Positions 38,278 to 46,795 of a stretch of 64,000 nt of DNA are shown here, in pieces. Origin of the DNA: Streptomyces hygroscopicus (GTDB lineage: Bacteria > Actinomycetota > Actinomycetes > Streptomycetales > Streptomycetaceae). Under the pieces are notes generated by a model, which searched no databases, had not been told where the DNA came from, and was given only the letters and a program-made list of their open reading frames with translations. How positions within the stretch are numbered: the stretch's first letter is position 1; every line of letters begins with the position of its first letter. The translations under genes were made by a program, and so were the position numbers. The stretch lies in contig CP018627.1 in assembly GCA_002021875.1 (NCBI GenBank), positions 7,750,001 to 7,814,000 of the forward strand, written 5' to 3'.

Positions 38278-39192
38278 ATGGCAGACACGCCGCCTCCGGT
38301 GGATCTCGATCTTCGGCTGGTGCGGTATTTCACCGTCGTCGCCGAGTACCGGCACTTCCGCCGCGCCGCCGAGGCCCTCCACATCACCCAGCCGTCCCTG
38401 AGCCGGCAGATCCGCCGGCTCGAACGACAGCTGGGGGCCAGGCTGATCGACCGCACCCCGCAGGGCAGCAAGCTCACCGAGGCCGGGGAGGTCTTCCTGT
38501 CCCGCGCCAAGGCGCTGCTGCGATCCGCCGCCCAGGCCGCGGCCCACACCCGGGCCGCCGCCGAGCCGAGCCGGATCACCATCGGCTACATCATGAACAC
38601 CATCGTCACCCCGGCAGTGCGCGAGCTGCGCCACCGGAACCCGGACGCCGACGTCCACACCCTGCACCTGACCTGGAACGACGCACGGACCGCCCTGCTC
38701 GACCACCGGGTGGACGCGGCGGTGACCCGGCTGCCGTTCCCGACCGGTGAGCTGCGGGTGACGGTCCTCTACGACGAACCCCGGGTGCTGGTGGTGCCCG
38801 TCGACCACCCCTTGGCCGGGAAGGAGTCGGTCACCGTCGCCGACATCGCCGACGAACCCCTGATCCGGGCGACGGATCCGGTCTGGAACGCCTTCTGGCG
38901 GATCGACCCCCGCCCCGACGGCAGCCGCGCACCCGACGGCCCCCTCGCCGAGGGTGTGGAGGACAAACTCGAACTCATCGCCTCCGGGCAGGCCGTGACC
39001 ATCGCACCCGGCGCCTACGGCCAGGGCCTCCGCCCCGATCTCGTCACCGTCCCGCTGTACGGGGTCGAGCCGAGTCATGTGGTGCTGGCCACCCGCGCCG
39101 ACGACAACAGCCGCCTCGTGGCGGCCTTCCGCAAGTGCGCCCGGGTCCACCTCACCGGTCCGCCCTCGGCCGGCTCAACGGCCACTCGGTGA
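38278..39192 (+). CDS. LysR family transcriptional regulator
   Basis: A 304-residue LysR protein with HTH HFRRAAEALHITQPSLSRQI, then RRLERQLGARLIDRTPQGS, followed by an effector domain (TIGYIMNTIVTPAVRELRHR). The ATG at 38278 follows TAGCGT (38266-38271) by six bases, so it is probably leaderless. It is divergent from the SDR gene, which is its likely target together with itself. The 168-base gap has no other gene. Confidence 0.9.
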   Translation: MADTPPPVDLDLRLVRYFTVVAEYRHFRRAAEALHITQPSLSRQIRRLERQLGARLIDRTPQGSKLTEAGEVFLSRAKALLRSAAQAAAHTRAAAEPSRITIGYIMNTIVTPAVRELRHRNPDADVHTLHLTWNDARTALLDHRVDAAVTRLPFPTGELRVTVLYDEPRVLVVPVDHPLAGKESVTVADIADEPLIRATDPVWNAFWRIDPRPDGSRAPDGPLAEGVEDKLELIASGQAVTIAPGAYGQGLRPDLVTVPLYGVEPSHVVLATRADDNSRLVAAFRKCARVHLTGPPSAGSTATR

Positions 39193-39364
39193 ACGGGGAG
39201 TTAAGCAACTCGAAATAGGCGGTTGCCGCAATGGAACTATTCATAGCGCAACTACCCTTGAAAAAGGGGATGACCTGCGATTGCGGGAAACTAGGGGATT
39301 CCCGGTGCAACCGCTTGCCGTCAATCTCGGTCTACCAGGGCGATCGGAAACCCCAAATCGCCGA

Positions 39365-39381
39365 TCACCGGCGCCCGGTGA
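39365..39381. promoter_or_regulatory. TCACCGG-N3-CCGGTGA palindrome before the RTX gene
   Basis: A perfect 7+3+7 inverted repeat 60 bases upstream of the secreted RTX protein start, in a 250-base leader (39193-39442) that is more AT-rich than its surroundings. Possible operator; no regulator is adjacent on that side except the LysR gene upstream. Confidence 0.45.
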
Positions 39382-39442
39382 CCGCATCGGCACTTTCTCC
39401 GCCGGTTTGATCGGCACTGATTGCATGAAGGGCCACACCCCT

Positions 39443-40288
39443 ATGCGCAGGTACCGGACCATGGCCGCTACGGCCACCCTCGCTCTCGCCCTGGGGGGAG
39501 CCGCTCTCGCGGCGCCCGCCGCCCAGGCGGCCGCGACGACCTCGGGCTCCCTCGTCCACGAGGACGGTGAGCTCTGGTACAAGGCCGCCGCGGGACAGCG
39601 GAACAACCTGTCGGTCTCCGAGCAGATCGTCAGCCGTGGGGAATTCGAGGACTATTACGTCCTCACCTTCCGCGACAACGGTGACATCACCATCGGCGCG
39701 GAAGCGGCGGACTGGGACGAGTGCACCTACCCGACCGCGAGCGACCACACCGTCGCCCAGTGCGCGGTCGAAATCCCGCAGAACTCCGACGACTCGGATA
39801 ACTACGACGTCGACCTCGGTGACGGCGACGACACCATCAAGCTCGACGCCGACAGCTCGGCCTACGCCGGGATTCACGGTGGCGCCGGCAACGACGTCCT
39901 CAAGGGCAACGCGTCGCCGATGTTCTACGGCGACGCCGGCGACGACCAGATCGACGGCGGCGGCGGTGTCATGGGCTTCGGCGCCTACGGCGGCGACGGC
40001 GACGACACCATCACCAACTGCGTGCAGGAATGCCACGGTGACGCCGGCAACGACACCATCACCGGCGGCTCCGAGGACAACGTCCTGCGCGGCGGCACCG
40101 GCAAGGACATCCTGCGTGGCGGCAAGGGCGCCGACGCCATCTACGGCGACCAGGACGACGACACGCTGTACGGCGAGGACGGCGACGACACGATCTACGG
40201 CAACAGCGGCAACGACGTGCTGTGGGGCGGCAAGGGCAACGACACCCTCTCCGGTGGCCCGGGCAGCAACGAGGTTCACCAGGACTAG
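39443..40288 (+). CDS. Secreted calcium-binding RTX-repeat protein
   Basis: 281 residues from ATG 39443. A Sec signal peptide (MAATATLALALGGAALA) ends near AQA-AA. The first 110 residues form a beta domain with two Cys. From about residue 125 to the end come nonapeptide Ca2+-binding repeats of the hemolysin type (GGxGxDxU): GGAGNDVLKG, GDAGNDTITG, GGTGKDILRG, GGKGADAIYG, GEDGDDTIYG, GNSGNDVLWG, GGKGNDTLSG. Such repeats fold as a parallel beta-roll upon calcium binding outside the cell. There is no enzymatic domain. The function is unknown; an extracellular matrix or calcium-scavenging role is possible. Confidence 0.88.
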   Translation: MRRYRTMAATATLALALGGAALAAPAAQAAATTSGSLVHEDGELWYKAAAGQRNNLSVSEQIVSRGEFEDYYVLTFRDNGDITIGAEAADWDECTYPTASDHTVAQCAVEIPQNSDDSDNYDVDLGDGDDTIKLDADSSAYAGIHGGAGNDVLKGNASPMFYGDAGDDQIDGGGGVMGFGAYGGDGDDTITNCVQECHGDAGNDTITGGSEDNVLRGGTGKDILRGGKGADAIYGDQDDDTLYGEDGDDTIYGNSGNDVLWGGKGNDTLSGGPGSNEVHQD

Positions 40289-40306
40289 GTCCACCAGGAC
40301 CAGGTC
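40277..40306. repeat. 15-bp tandem duplication spanning the RTX gene stop codon
   Basis: CACCAGGACTAGGTC (40277-40291, containing the TAG stop) is repeated with one change at 40292-40306. The change turns TAG into CAG in the second copy. Confidence 0.92.
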
Positions 40307-40312
40307 CATCTG

Positions 40313-40402
40313 ACGGCAGGGCCTCCCGAGCGGCTCGGGGCCGCGCACCCGCACCGCGGGCTACCGCGCACACCCGCACCGAGCCACCGGAGGCCCTGCC
40401 GT
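40313..40402. terminator. Long inverted repeat between convergent genes
   Basis: ACGGCAGGGCCTCC (40313-40326) pairs perfectly with GGAGGCCCTGCCGT (40389-40402). The 62-base interior contains further short complementary stems (GGCTCGG with CCGAGCC). It can form a branched hairpin that terminates both the RTX gene and the convergent binding-protein gene. Confidence 0.8.
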
Positions 40403-40427
40403 CGCGTTTGCCGCCCGGCCGCGCCGC

Positions 40428-41567
40428 CTACTTGCCCCAGATCTTGCGGTAGGCCTGCCGATAGCCCTCGGAGTCCCAGGACAGCGCCCCGCCGCTGTTG
40501 GCGGCGGTGGTGATGTGCACCGGGGGGACGTATCCGCTGGCGGGCTTGTCGGCGAAGGCCCGGTTGAACTCGTCGACGATCTGCCAGCCCTGTTCGGTGA
40601 GGGGCTCGGGCACCGTGGCGGCCTGGAACCGCTCGCCGTTGACGCGCTGGAAGGCCGACGGATCGCCGTCCCCCGCGCCGATGTTGAACGGGGCGCCCGC
40701 CCCGTCCTTGCCCGCGGCGCGCAGGGCGGCTGCGGTGTGGCGGAAGTACAGGTCGTTGATGGCGGCCGAGTAGGTCCACTTGTCCCCGTAGCGGGAGAGC
40801 AGGGAACGGACTTCCCCGATGGCGCGCTTGTTGACCTCGGGTATCGGCATGTTCTGGTAGCTCAGCAGCTTGACGTCGGAGCAGGTGGCCAGCTCCTTCT
40901 TGATCAGGTCCGACTTGTGCTTGGCGAAGGGGACCGTGGCGTCGGTGAAGAGCACCACCCCCGCGCGGCCGCCCGAGCGGGCGATGATCCAGTCGGCGCT
41001 GATCTTCGCGACGTCCTCGACCCGGGTGGTCACGTTGCTGAACAGCTCGGGGTCCCCGTCGGGGCCGGGGGTCGGGGCGGCGTGCCAGCCGACCACCGGA
41101 ATGCCCGCCGCCTTGGCCTGCTCGATCTCGTCGGCGACGCTGCCGGTGTCGAAACCGGCGATGGCGATGCCGTCCGGCTTCAGCGCCAGAGCCTTCTTGA
41201 AGGCGGAGCGGTAACCGGCGGGCGTGCCCTGCCCGTTGAGGGTGCGGGCGCTCCACCGCAGGAGGGTGGCGGCTTCCTGGACGCCCTGGGCGACTCCGGC
41301 GGCACCGGGGTTGGAGAGGTCATGGGCGATGAAGACGACGCTCTTGCCGTGACCGGCCGCCTCGGGCCCGGTGGTGGGGCCCTTCCAGGGGGCGTCGGCG
41401 GCCTCCGCCTTCTTGACGGCTTGTTTGGCTCTGGTGAGGGCGGTCGGGCAGCCGGGCTCGGCGGAGCTCCGGTGGGACGAGGTGGAGGCGGCGCCGGGCT
41501 CGCAGCCGGCGGTGGCCACGGCCAGCAGCGCGATGGCCGTCAGGGCCGCCTTGCGGGTGGGGTGCAC
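40428..41567 (-). CDS. Sugar-type periplasmic-binding lipoprotein (PBP type I)
   Basis: 379 residues from GTG 41567 with GAGGAGA upstream. The lipoprotein signal ends ALLAVATAGC. The mature fold is the ribose/galactose-binding type: KSVVFIAHDLSNPGAAGVAQG in the first strand, LKPDGIAIAGFDTGSVADEI and AKAAGIPVVGWHA in the hinge region. No ABC permease or ATPase gene is adjacent, so it is an orphan: it may serve a transporter elsewhere or act as a sensor. The upstream gap has short GGAGGGTAC repeats near 41585. Confidence 0.85.
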   Translation of the reverse strand: MHPTRKAALTAIALLAVATAGCEPGAASTSSHRSSAEPGCPTALTRAKQAVKKAEAADAPWKGPTTGPEAAGHGKSVVFIAHDLSNPGAAGVAQGVQEAATLLRWSARTLNGQGTPAGYRSAFKKALALKPDGIAIAGFDTGSVADEIEQAKAAGIPVVGWHAAPTPGPDGDPELFSNVTTRVEDVAKISADWIIARSGGRAGVVLFTDATVPFAKHKSDLIKKELATCSDVKLLSYQNMPIPEVNKRAIGEVRSLLSRYGDKWTYSAAINDLYFRHTAAALRAAGKDGAGAPFNIGAGDGDPSAFQRVNGERFQAATVPEPLTEQGWQIVDEFNRAFADKPASGYVPPVHITTAANSGGALSWDSEGYRQAYRKIWGK

Positions 41568-42039
41568 GGGTCTCCTCGCAGGGCACGGAGGGTACGGAGG
41601 GTACGGGCCGGGGGTGGGCCGAGGACTGGGAGGAGACAGGTTACGGGTGGCGGCGCCGCGCGGGGCAGCCCCCTTCGGCACCTGTGGCCACCCTTGAGCA
41701 CAGTCGTGAACAAGCCAGGTCGTGCGGCGCCCTCGGCCGCCACTCTATGGGCACCGCGCGGCCACCTTCCGGACTCCGGTGGGGCGTCCGGCCGGGTGCG
41801 GGGCGATGCGGAGATGACCTGAACTCAGCAATCCGTGGAATTTACGTAGTCCTTGAGAGGGCATGCCTTGCGCGTGTGCGCGCAGGCGGTAATGTTCACG
41901 CCCGGTCAGGCATGTGGCGCAATCCCGTCGATCGCATTCCGGCCGGAAACGCCGTCGCCGACGTCCCGCTCCCCGGTGTCGGCCATGGCGGCCACAACAC
42001 CTCGGTCACCGCTCAGGAGCACATCGAAGGAGGACCTGG
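41568..42039. other. Non-coding leader of the conservon operon
   Basis: About 470 bases between the divergent binding-protein and conservon genes. No open frame here has protein character. It is GC-poorer near 41820-41860 (AATTTACGTAGTCC), a likely promoter area, but no clear -35/-10 pair could be assigned. Confidence 0.5.
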
Positions 42040-44670
42040 GTGTCTGTGGACACGGCGGACCCGCCACTCGAACAGGAGCCGTCCGGGCACGCGCCACAGC
42101 GTCCGCGGTCCCGTCGCAGGACGGAAGCCCCCGGTGCGCTCCTGGACCGCTGGCCGTTCCGGCGGAAGCTCAACGTCCTGGTGATCGTGCCCTTGGCGGT
42201 CGTCGGCGTGCTCCTCGGCCTCGCCGTGAACGGCGAGGTGCAGCAGGCCCGCGACGCCGACCGGATCGCCGAGCGGGTGCGCGACACCGGCCAGGTCGCC
42301 CGGCTGATCAACGAGATACAGGCCGAGCACCGCGAGGCGCTCCTGCTCTCCGTCGAGCAGGAGTCGCTCCACTCCGGCGACACCCTCCCCTCGACCGGCA
42401 CCTACCGCCGGGCACAGCGGGCCACCGATGAGCAGGCCGCCACCGTGCGGTCCGCGTTCGGAGCGGACCTGCCGAAGGACGAGGCGCGGGCCCTCGACCA
42501 CGTGGAGCGCCTGAGCGTGCTGCGGGACAAGGTCGAACGGGGCTCGGTGCCCGCCGCCGGTATCGACCCCGCGTACGCCGCCGCCGTCGGCTATCTCATC
42601 GACGGCACCGGACTCGACCACTTCTCCGACAGCTCCTCGTCCTCCGTCATCGAGCTGGTCGACGCCGTGCTGCGGGCCGACGCCGCCCACGCGGCCTTCG
42701 AGGGCGGGGTGTTCTCCGCCCAGACCCGGGACGCCAACGGCCTCACCGAGTACACCCGCGCGGTCGGCGCCCACCGGGTCTACGAGGAGCAGTCGGAACG
42801 TTTCTCCAGAATCGCCGACCCCGACCAGGTCCTGCGCCTCGACGGCATCGAGCGGAACTCCGAGGCGAACGGCATCGAGGACCGGTTCGCGGAGCTCCAG
42901 ATCGACCCCAGCTCCCTGCAGGGCCAGTCGCCGCGGCAGTTGCGCACCGAGATGGCCGCGGGCACGCGGCAGGCCGAGGCCCGCCTCGAGATCGCCCGCT
43001 CGCTGATCGGTCAGATCGCCGACCGCGCCGCCGGCCTCTCCCGGGACGCCCTGTACAAGGCGCTGGCGCTGCTCGCCCTCGCCCTCCTCGGCTTCGCCGC
43101 CTGGCTGACCTTCTCCTTCCTGGTCCGGCGCTCCGTCGTACGCCCCCTCGCGGCCCTCACCGGCGCCGCCCACCAGGTGGTCGAGGTGGCGGGCGAGGAA
43201 CTGGCCAAGGTCGAGGACGAGGACGACGACGCGACCGACAGCACCCCGCTGCGGCCCCGCCCGATCCCCGTCCCGGTGCGCGACGAGATCGGCGACCTGG
43301 CCGAGGCGTTCAACCAGGTGCAGGTCACCGCCGCGGCGCTGCTGGAGCGGCAGGTGCTCAGCCGCCGCAACGTCGGCGAGATGTTCGGCAACGTCGGCCG
43401 CCGGGTCAGCAACCTCACCACCCGCCAGCTCAGCCTGATCGACGCCGTCGAACGCCAGGAGACCGCCCCCGACATCCTGGAGCGGCTCTACCGCATCGAC
43501 CACATCGCCGTACGCCTCCAGCGCAACGCCGACAGCCTGATGCTGCTCGCCGGAATCCGGGAGACCGAACTCGACGCCCGGCCGACCACCCTGGCCGATG
43601 TCATCCGGGCGGCGCTCGGCCAGATCGAGGGGTACCAGCGGGTGTCCCTGCGGTCCGAGACCGAGGTCACCGTCGCACCCGACATCAGCGGCGACCTCAC
43701 GCTGATGCTCGCCGAACTGCTGGAGAACGCGGTCGCGTTCTCCCCGTCCGACACCTCCGTCGAGGTCGTCGTCCGGCCCGGCACCGACGTCAGCGCGGAC
43801 GGCGGGGCGCTGATCGAGGTCATCGACCACGGCCTCGGCATGGCCGTGGACCGCCTCGACGAGGAGAACGCCCGCCTGGTGCGCCGCGAGCGGCTCGACC
43901 TCGTACCGACCAAGGTGCTCGGCCTCTTCGTGGTCGGCAGCCTGGCCCGCCGCTGGGGCATCCGGGTCACCCTGAGCCGTACGCCGGGCGGCGGGGTCAC
44001 CGGCAGCGTCTGGGTCCCGTCCGCGCTGCTGGTGGCGCGGGGGCCGGAGTTGGTTACGGGGTCGGCACCTGGGCCGGGGTCGGGGTCGGCGGGGGCCGGG
44101 CGGGAGCCCGAAGCCGCGCCGGCCGCCACGCCTCCGGCCGTACGGGCCTCCGCCACGCCTGCGCCCGAGCGGCGCCCGGCGGCGCCCGCGACGGAGTCGG
44201 GTCTGCCACGGCGCGTCCCGGCGGCGTCCCGTACGAACGCGGAGTCGGCTCGCCCCGCGCAGGAGACAACGAAGGCGGCGAACGAGCCGAACGAGCCGAA
44301 CGAGCCGAATGCCGCGAACGAGCCGTCCACTGGGAAGGAGCCGTCCACCGGGAACGAGCGGTCCGCCGCGGACGAGCCGAATGCCACTCCGGCCGCCTCC
44401 GCCTCCGCTTCCGCCCCCGCGTCCCGCCCGCTGCGCCGCCGCGTCCGGGGCGCGACGCTCGACAAGACCACCCCACCGGCCGACCGGGCGATCCCGGCCG
44501 CGCGCCGGCCCGCCGACGCCGACGCGGTCCGTTCCGAACTCGACGAGTTCGAGGCCGCCGTACGCAGGGCGGAGCAGGACAGCGCCGCCGCCGGTTCCCA
44601 GGCCGAAGCCACACCATCGACACATCAGCGCCCCCGGAAGGAGTCGGGAAGTGACCACGCCGACAGATAA
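42040..44670 (+). CDS. cvnA: Conservon sensor histidine kinase-like protein CvnA
   Basis: 876 residues from GTG 42040 with AAGGAGG six bases before it. A first membrane helix (VLVIVPLAVVGVLLGLAV, about 40-58) precedes a large extracytoplasmic nitrate-sensor-like helical domain to about 345. A second helix follows (ALALLALALLGFAAWLTFSF), then a HAMP segment and an ATPase domain (LAELLENAVAFSPSDTSVEV; VIDHGLGMAVDRLDEENARL). The phosphoacceptor His is not obvious, as usual for CvnA. The last 200 residues are Pro/Ala-rich with NEPNEPNEPN and STGKEPSTGNE repeats. CvnA-D form a membrane-associated G-protein-like switch in actinobacteria. Confidence 0.93.
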   Translation: MSVDTADPPLEQEPSGHAPQRPRSRRRTEAPGALLDRWPFRRKLNVLVIVPLAVVGVLLGLAVNGEVQQARDADRIAERVRDTGQVARLINEIQAEHREALLLSVEQESLHSGDTLPSTGTYRRAQRATDEQAATVRSAFGADLPKDEARALDHVERLSVLRDKVERGSVPAAGIDPAYAAAVGYLIDGTGLDHFSDSSSSSVIELVDAVLRADAAHAAFEGGVFSAQTRDANGLTEYTRAVGAHRVYEEQSERFSRIADPDQVLRLDGIERNSEANGIEDRFAELQIDPSSLQGQSPRQLRTEMAAGTRQAEARLEIARSLIGQIADRAAGLSRDALYKALALLALALLGFAAWLTFSFLVRRSVVRPLAALTGAAHQVVEVAGEELAKVEDEDDDATDSTPLRPRPIPVPVRDEIGDLAEAFNQVQVTAAALLERQVLSRRNVGEMFGNVGRRVSNLTTRQLSLIDAVERQETAPDILERLYRIDHIAVRLQRNADSLMLLAGIRETELDARPTTLADVIRAALGQIEGYQRVSLRSETEVTVAPDISGDLTLMLAELLENAVAFSPSDTSVEVVVRPGTDVSADGGALIEVIDHGLGMAVDRLDEENARLVRRERLDLVPTKVLGLFVVGSLARRWGIRVTLSRTPGGGVTGSVWVPSALLVARGPELVTGSAPGPGSGSAGAGREPEAAPAATPPAVRASATPAPERRPAAPATESGLPRRVPAASRTNAESARPAQETTKAANEPNEPNEPNAANEPSTGKEPSTGNERSAADEPNATPAASASASAPASRPLRRRVRGATLDKTTPPADRAIPAARRPADADAVRSELDEFEAAVRRAEQDSAAAGSQAEATPSTHQRPRKESGSDHADR

Positions 44671-45121
44671 GAGCGGTTCCGCTGAGCGGGAGACCACCGA
44701 TCTGCGAGCCGCCGCGGCCGACTTCACCTGGCTGCTCGACCGGTTCGCCACCGAGACCGCCGGTGTCGTCGACGCCATCGCGGTGTCCTCCGACGGTCTG
44801 CTGATCGCCGTATCCCAACTGCGCGAACAGGCCGACTCCGAGCGGCTCGCCGCGATCGTCTCCGGTGTCACCAGCCTCGCCGCCGGTGCCTCCGGCAACT
44901 ACGGCCTCGGCGACCTCAACAAGGTCATCATCGATCTGGAGGGCGGCCATGTGCTGGTGTCGTCCATCGGCTGCGGTGCCGTGCTGGGCGTGGTGACCAC
45001 GAAGGAGGCGAAGCTGGGGAACATCGCGTACGAGATGACCCTCTTCGCCAACCGGGCCGGGGCCGCGCTCACCCCGCAGCTCGTCATGGAGCTGAAGAAG
45101 AGCGCCGGATCCGTCGGCTGA
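44651..45121 (+). CDS. cvnB: Conservon roadblock/LC7 protein CvnB
   Basis: 156 residues from GTG 44651 with GGAAGGAG upstream, overlapping the cvnA end by 20 bases. Roadblock/LC7 fold: FTWLLDRFATETAGVVDAIA, VSSDGLLIAVS and the closing strand HVLVSSIGCGAVLGVVTT. In other conservons CvnB links the kinase-like protein to the GTPase CvnD and may act as its GTPase-activating partner. Confidence 0.93.
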   Translation: MTTPTDKSGSAERETTDLRAAAADFTWLLDRFATETAGVVDAIAVSSDGLLIAVSQLREQADSERLAAIVSGVTSLAAGASGNYGLGDLNKVIIDLEGGHVLVSSIGCGAVLGVVTTKEAKLGNIAYEMTLFANRAGAALTPQLVMELKKSAGSVG

Positions 45122-45154
45122 CGGATCGCGCGGCGCACGGAGGAGGGGGGCGAG

Positions 45155-45709
45155 ATGGTCGCCGGTGAACCGGTACCGCACGACGCGGCAGCGCATGAGG
45201 CGGCAGCCCACGAGGCGGAGGACAGCGCACGGGACGCTCCGGAGCCGACGGAGTCCGAGGAGCCGATGGAACCTGTCGAACCGACGGAACCCGTCGAGCC
45301 GACCGAGTCCGTAGGCCCGGCCGAGCCCATTGGCCGAGCCTCCGCGATCCGGCCGTTCCTGCTGACCGCCGGTCGGGTGGCCGGGAGCGGCACCGGGCCG
45401 CCGCTCCCCGTCGAGACCCAGATCGTGGCGACGCCGGACGGGCTGTCCGCCCTGCGGTCGCTCACCTTCGAACGCCGCGACATCGTCGCCGCCTGCCGGC
45501 GGCCCCAGTCGGTGGCGGAGCTGGCCGCCCGGCTGCATCTGCATCTCAACGTGGTCCGGGTCCTCGCGGAGGACCTGCGCGCCGCAGGACATCTGGCGGT
45601 CCACGTCCCGAATGCCGGGACCGTCCACGACATCTCCGTACTGCGAAGGGTTATCGATGGTCTCCGTGCCGTCCCCGACTCACGGGGCTCACTCCGCGAC
45701 AGCAGTTGA
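45155..45709 (+). CDS. cvnC: Conservon DUF742 protein CvnC
   Basis: 184 residues. An acidic N-terminal half with degenerate EPTE/EPVE repeats (residues 27-58) is followed by the DUF742 winged-helix-like domain: IRPFLLTAGR, LTFERRDIVAACRRPQSVAE and LHLHLNVVRVLAEDL. The role within the complex is undefined. It starts 33 bases after cvnB and overlaps cvnD by 53 bases. Confidence 0.92.
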   Translation: MVAGEPVPHDAAAHEAAAHEAEDSARDAPEPTESEEPMEPVEPTEPVEPTESVGPAEPIGRASAIRPFLLTAGRVAGSGTGPPLPVETQIVATPDGLSALRSLTFERRDIVAACRRPQSVAELAARLHLHLNVVRVLAEDLRAAGHLAVHVPNAGTVHDISVLRRVIDGLRAVPDSRGSLRDSS

Positions 45710-46268
45710 ACCGCCACTGCCGGTCAAGCTGGTCATCGCCGGTGGCTTCGGGGTCGGCAAGACCACGGCCGTGGGGGCGATCTCCGAGATCCGGCCGCTG
45801 ACCACGGAGGCGCTGATCACGGAGGTCGCGGCGGGCGTGGACGACCTCACGCACACCCCCGGCAAGACCACCACCACGGTCGCCCTGGACTTCGGCGTCA
45901 TCACCATCGACCCGAAGCTGAAGCTCTACCTGTTCGGCACGCCGGGCCAGGAACGTTTCGGTTTCATGTGGGACGACGTGGTCGAGGGCGCCCTCGGCGG
46001 TCTGGTGATCGTGGACACCCGCCGCCTGGACGACTGTTACGCGGCGGTGGACTACTTCGAGCACAAGGACGTCCCGTTCGCCGTCGCCATCAACGCCTTC
46101 GACGGCGAGGTCCAGCACGATCTGGACGAGGTCCGCTGGGCCCTGGACATCTCCGAGCACGTCCCCCTGATCGTCTTCGACGCCCGCGAGACGCGCTCGG
46201 TCCGCGACGCCCTCCTGGTCGTCCTCGACGTGGCCCTCTCCCGCGCCCAAGCCGCCAACCCGGCCTGA
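45657..46268 (+). CDS. cvnD: Conservon small GTPase CvnD
   Basis: 203 residues from ATG 45657 inside the end of cvnC, with AAGGG upstream. Ras-like GTPase motifs are GGFGVGKTTAVG (P-loop), the G2 Thr run in GKTTTTVALDFG, LFGTPGQERFGFMWDD (G3, with Gln after Gly) and INAFDG (in place of N-K-x-D, as in this family). The protein probably cycles between GTP and GDP under CvnA-C control to signal development or secondary metabolism. Confidence 0.94.
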   Translation: MVSVPSPTHGAHSATAVEPPLPVKLVIAGGFGVGKTTAVGAISEIRPLTTEALITEVAAGVDDLTHTPGKTTTTVALDFGVITIDPKLKLYLFGTPGQERFGFMWDDVVEGALGGLVIVDTRRLDDCYAAVDYFEHKDVPFAVAINAFDGEVQHDLDEVRWALDISEHVPLIVFDARETRSVRDALLVVLDVALSRAQAANPA

Positions 46269-46392
46269 GGGCAGCCGGACCGTTCAGCCCTCAGCGTCCT
46301 CGGCCGACCTCTCCTCGCCCCCGTTCGGCCGTGGTCGCAGATGGGTGCGACGCCCGTCCTGGTCCAGGATGCCCAGGATCTCCGCCGGCCCT

Positions 46393-46725
46393 TCGTGCGC
46401 CCCGCGGAGTGCAGGACCGGGTGCGCACCGTCCCGGCGGATCTGGACGCCGCATGGCCGGACTTCGGCGCCGTGAACCTGGTGTGGACGTCGGCGTCCCT
46501 CCACCACCTGACCGACCCCGACCGCGGATTTTGCCGGAGCCCGCCGCCCGCTACGCCCAGGCTTCCCTTCGAATGCTGCGTTCCCGCATCGCCGGAAAGC
46601 TCAGCTCCGACGACCTGGCCACGCTCGACCACCTCGTCGACAGCGACGGCCCCGACGGCGTCGTACGGCGCGCGGACCTCACCGTCCGCGCCGAGCGCAC
46701 GCTATGGGCGGCGCGCCGCCCGTGA
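46393..46725 (+). pseudogene. Frameshifted SAM-methyltransferase remnant
   Basis: Two frames carry consecutive methyltransferase pieces. The first holds PDFGAVNLVWTSASLHHLTD, the motif IV/post-IV strand with its conserved L-H-H; the second, after a shift near 46540, holds RMLRSRIAGKLSSDDLATLD and ends ERTLWAARRP at 46725. The N-terminal SAM-binding loop is missing. The remnant separates the conservon GTPase from the P450 gene, which normally follow each other closely. Confidence 0.75.
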
Positions 46726-46795
46726 CCCGCTTTGACTTCGCCCATGAGGGGTGAGTAACTGTTCGCCGCACGTCGTACGTCTCTGGAGGCGCTCC

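Noticed and set aside
39900..40260. DNA satellite inside the RTX gene
   Set aside because: The repeats are protein-level Ca2+-binding nonapeptides in frame with normal codon variation, not a DNA repeat expansion.
41684..42184. Possible small gene upstream of the conservon (166 codons)
   Set aside because: No ribosome site, no family pattern and it overlaps the true cvnA start in another frame.
42013..44898. Large minus-strand frame opposite cvnA
   Set aside because: Shadow frame; cvnA has the domains, ribosome site and coupling to cvnB.
46393..46725. Intact methyltransferase after the conservon
   Set aside because: The matching pieces are in two frames and the SAM-binding loop is absent, so it cannot be one working gene unless the sequence has an error.
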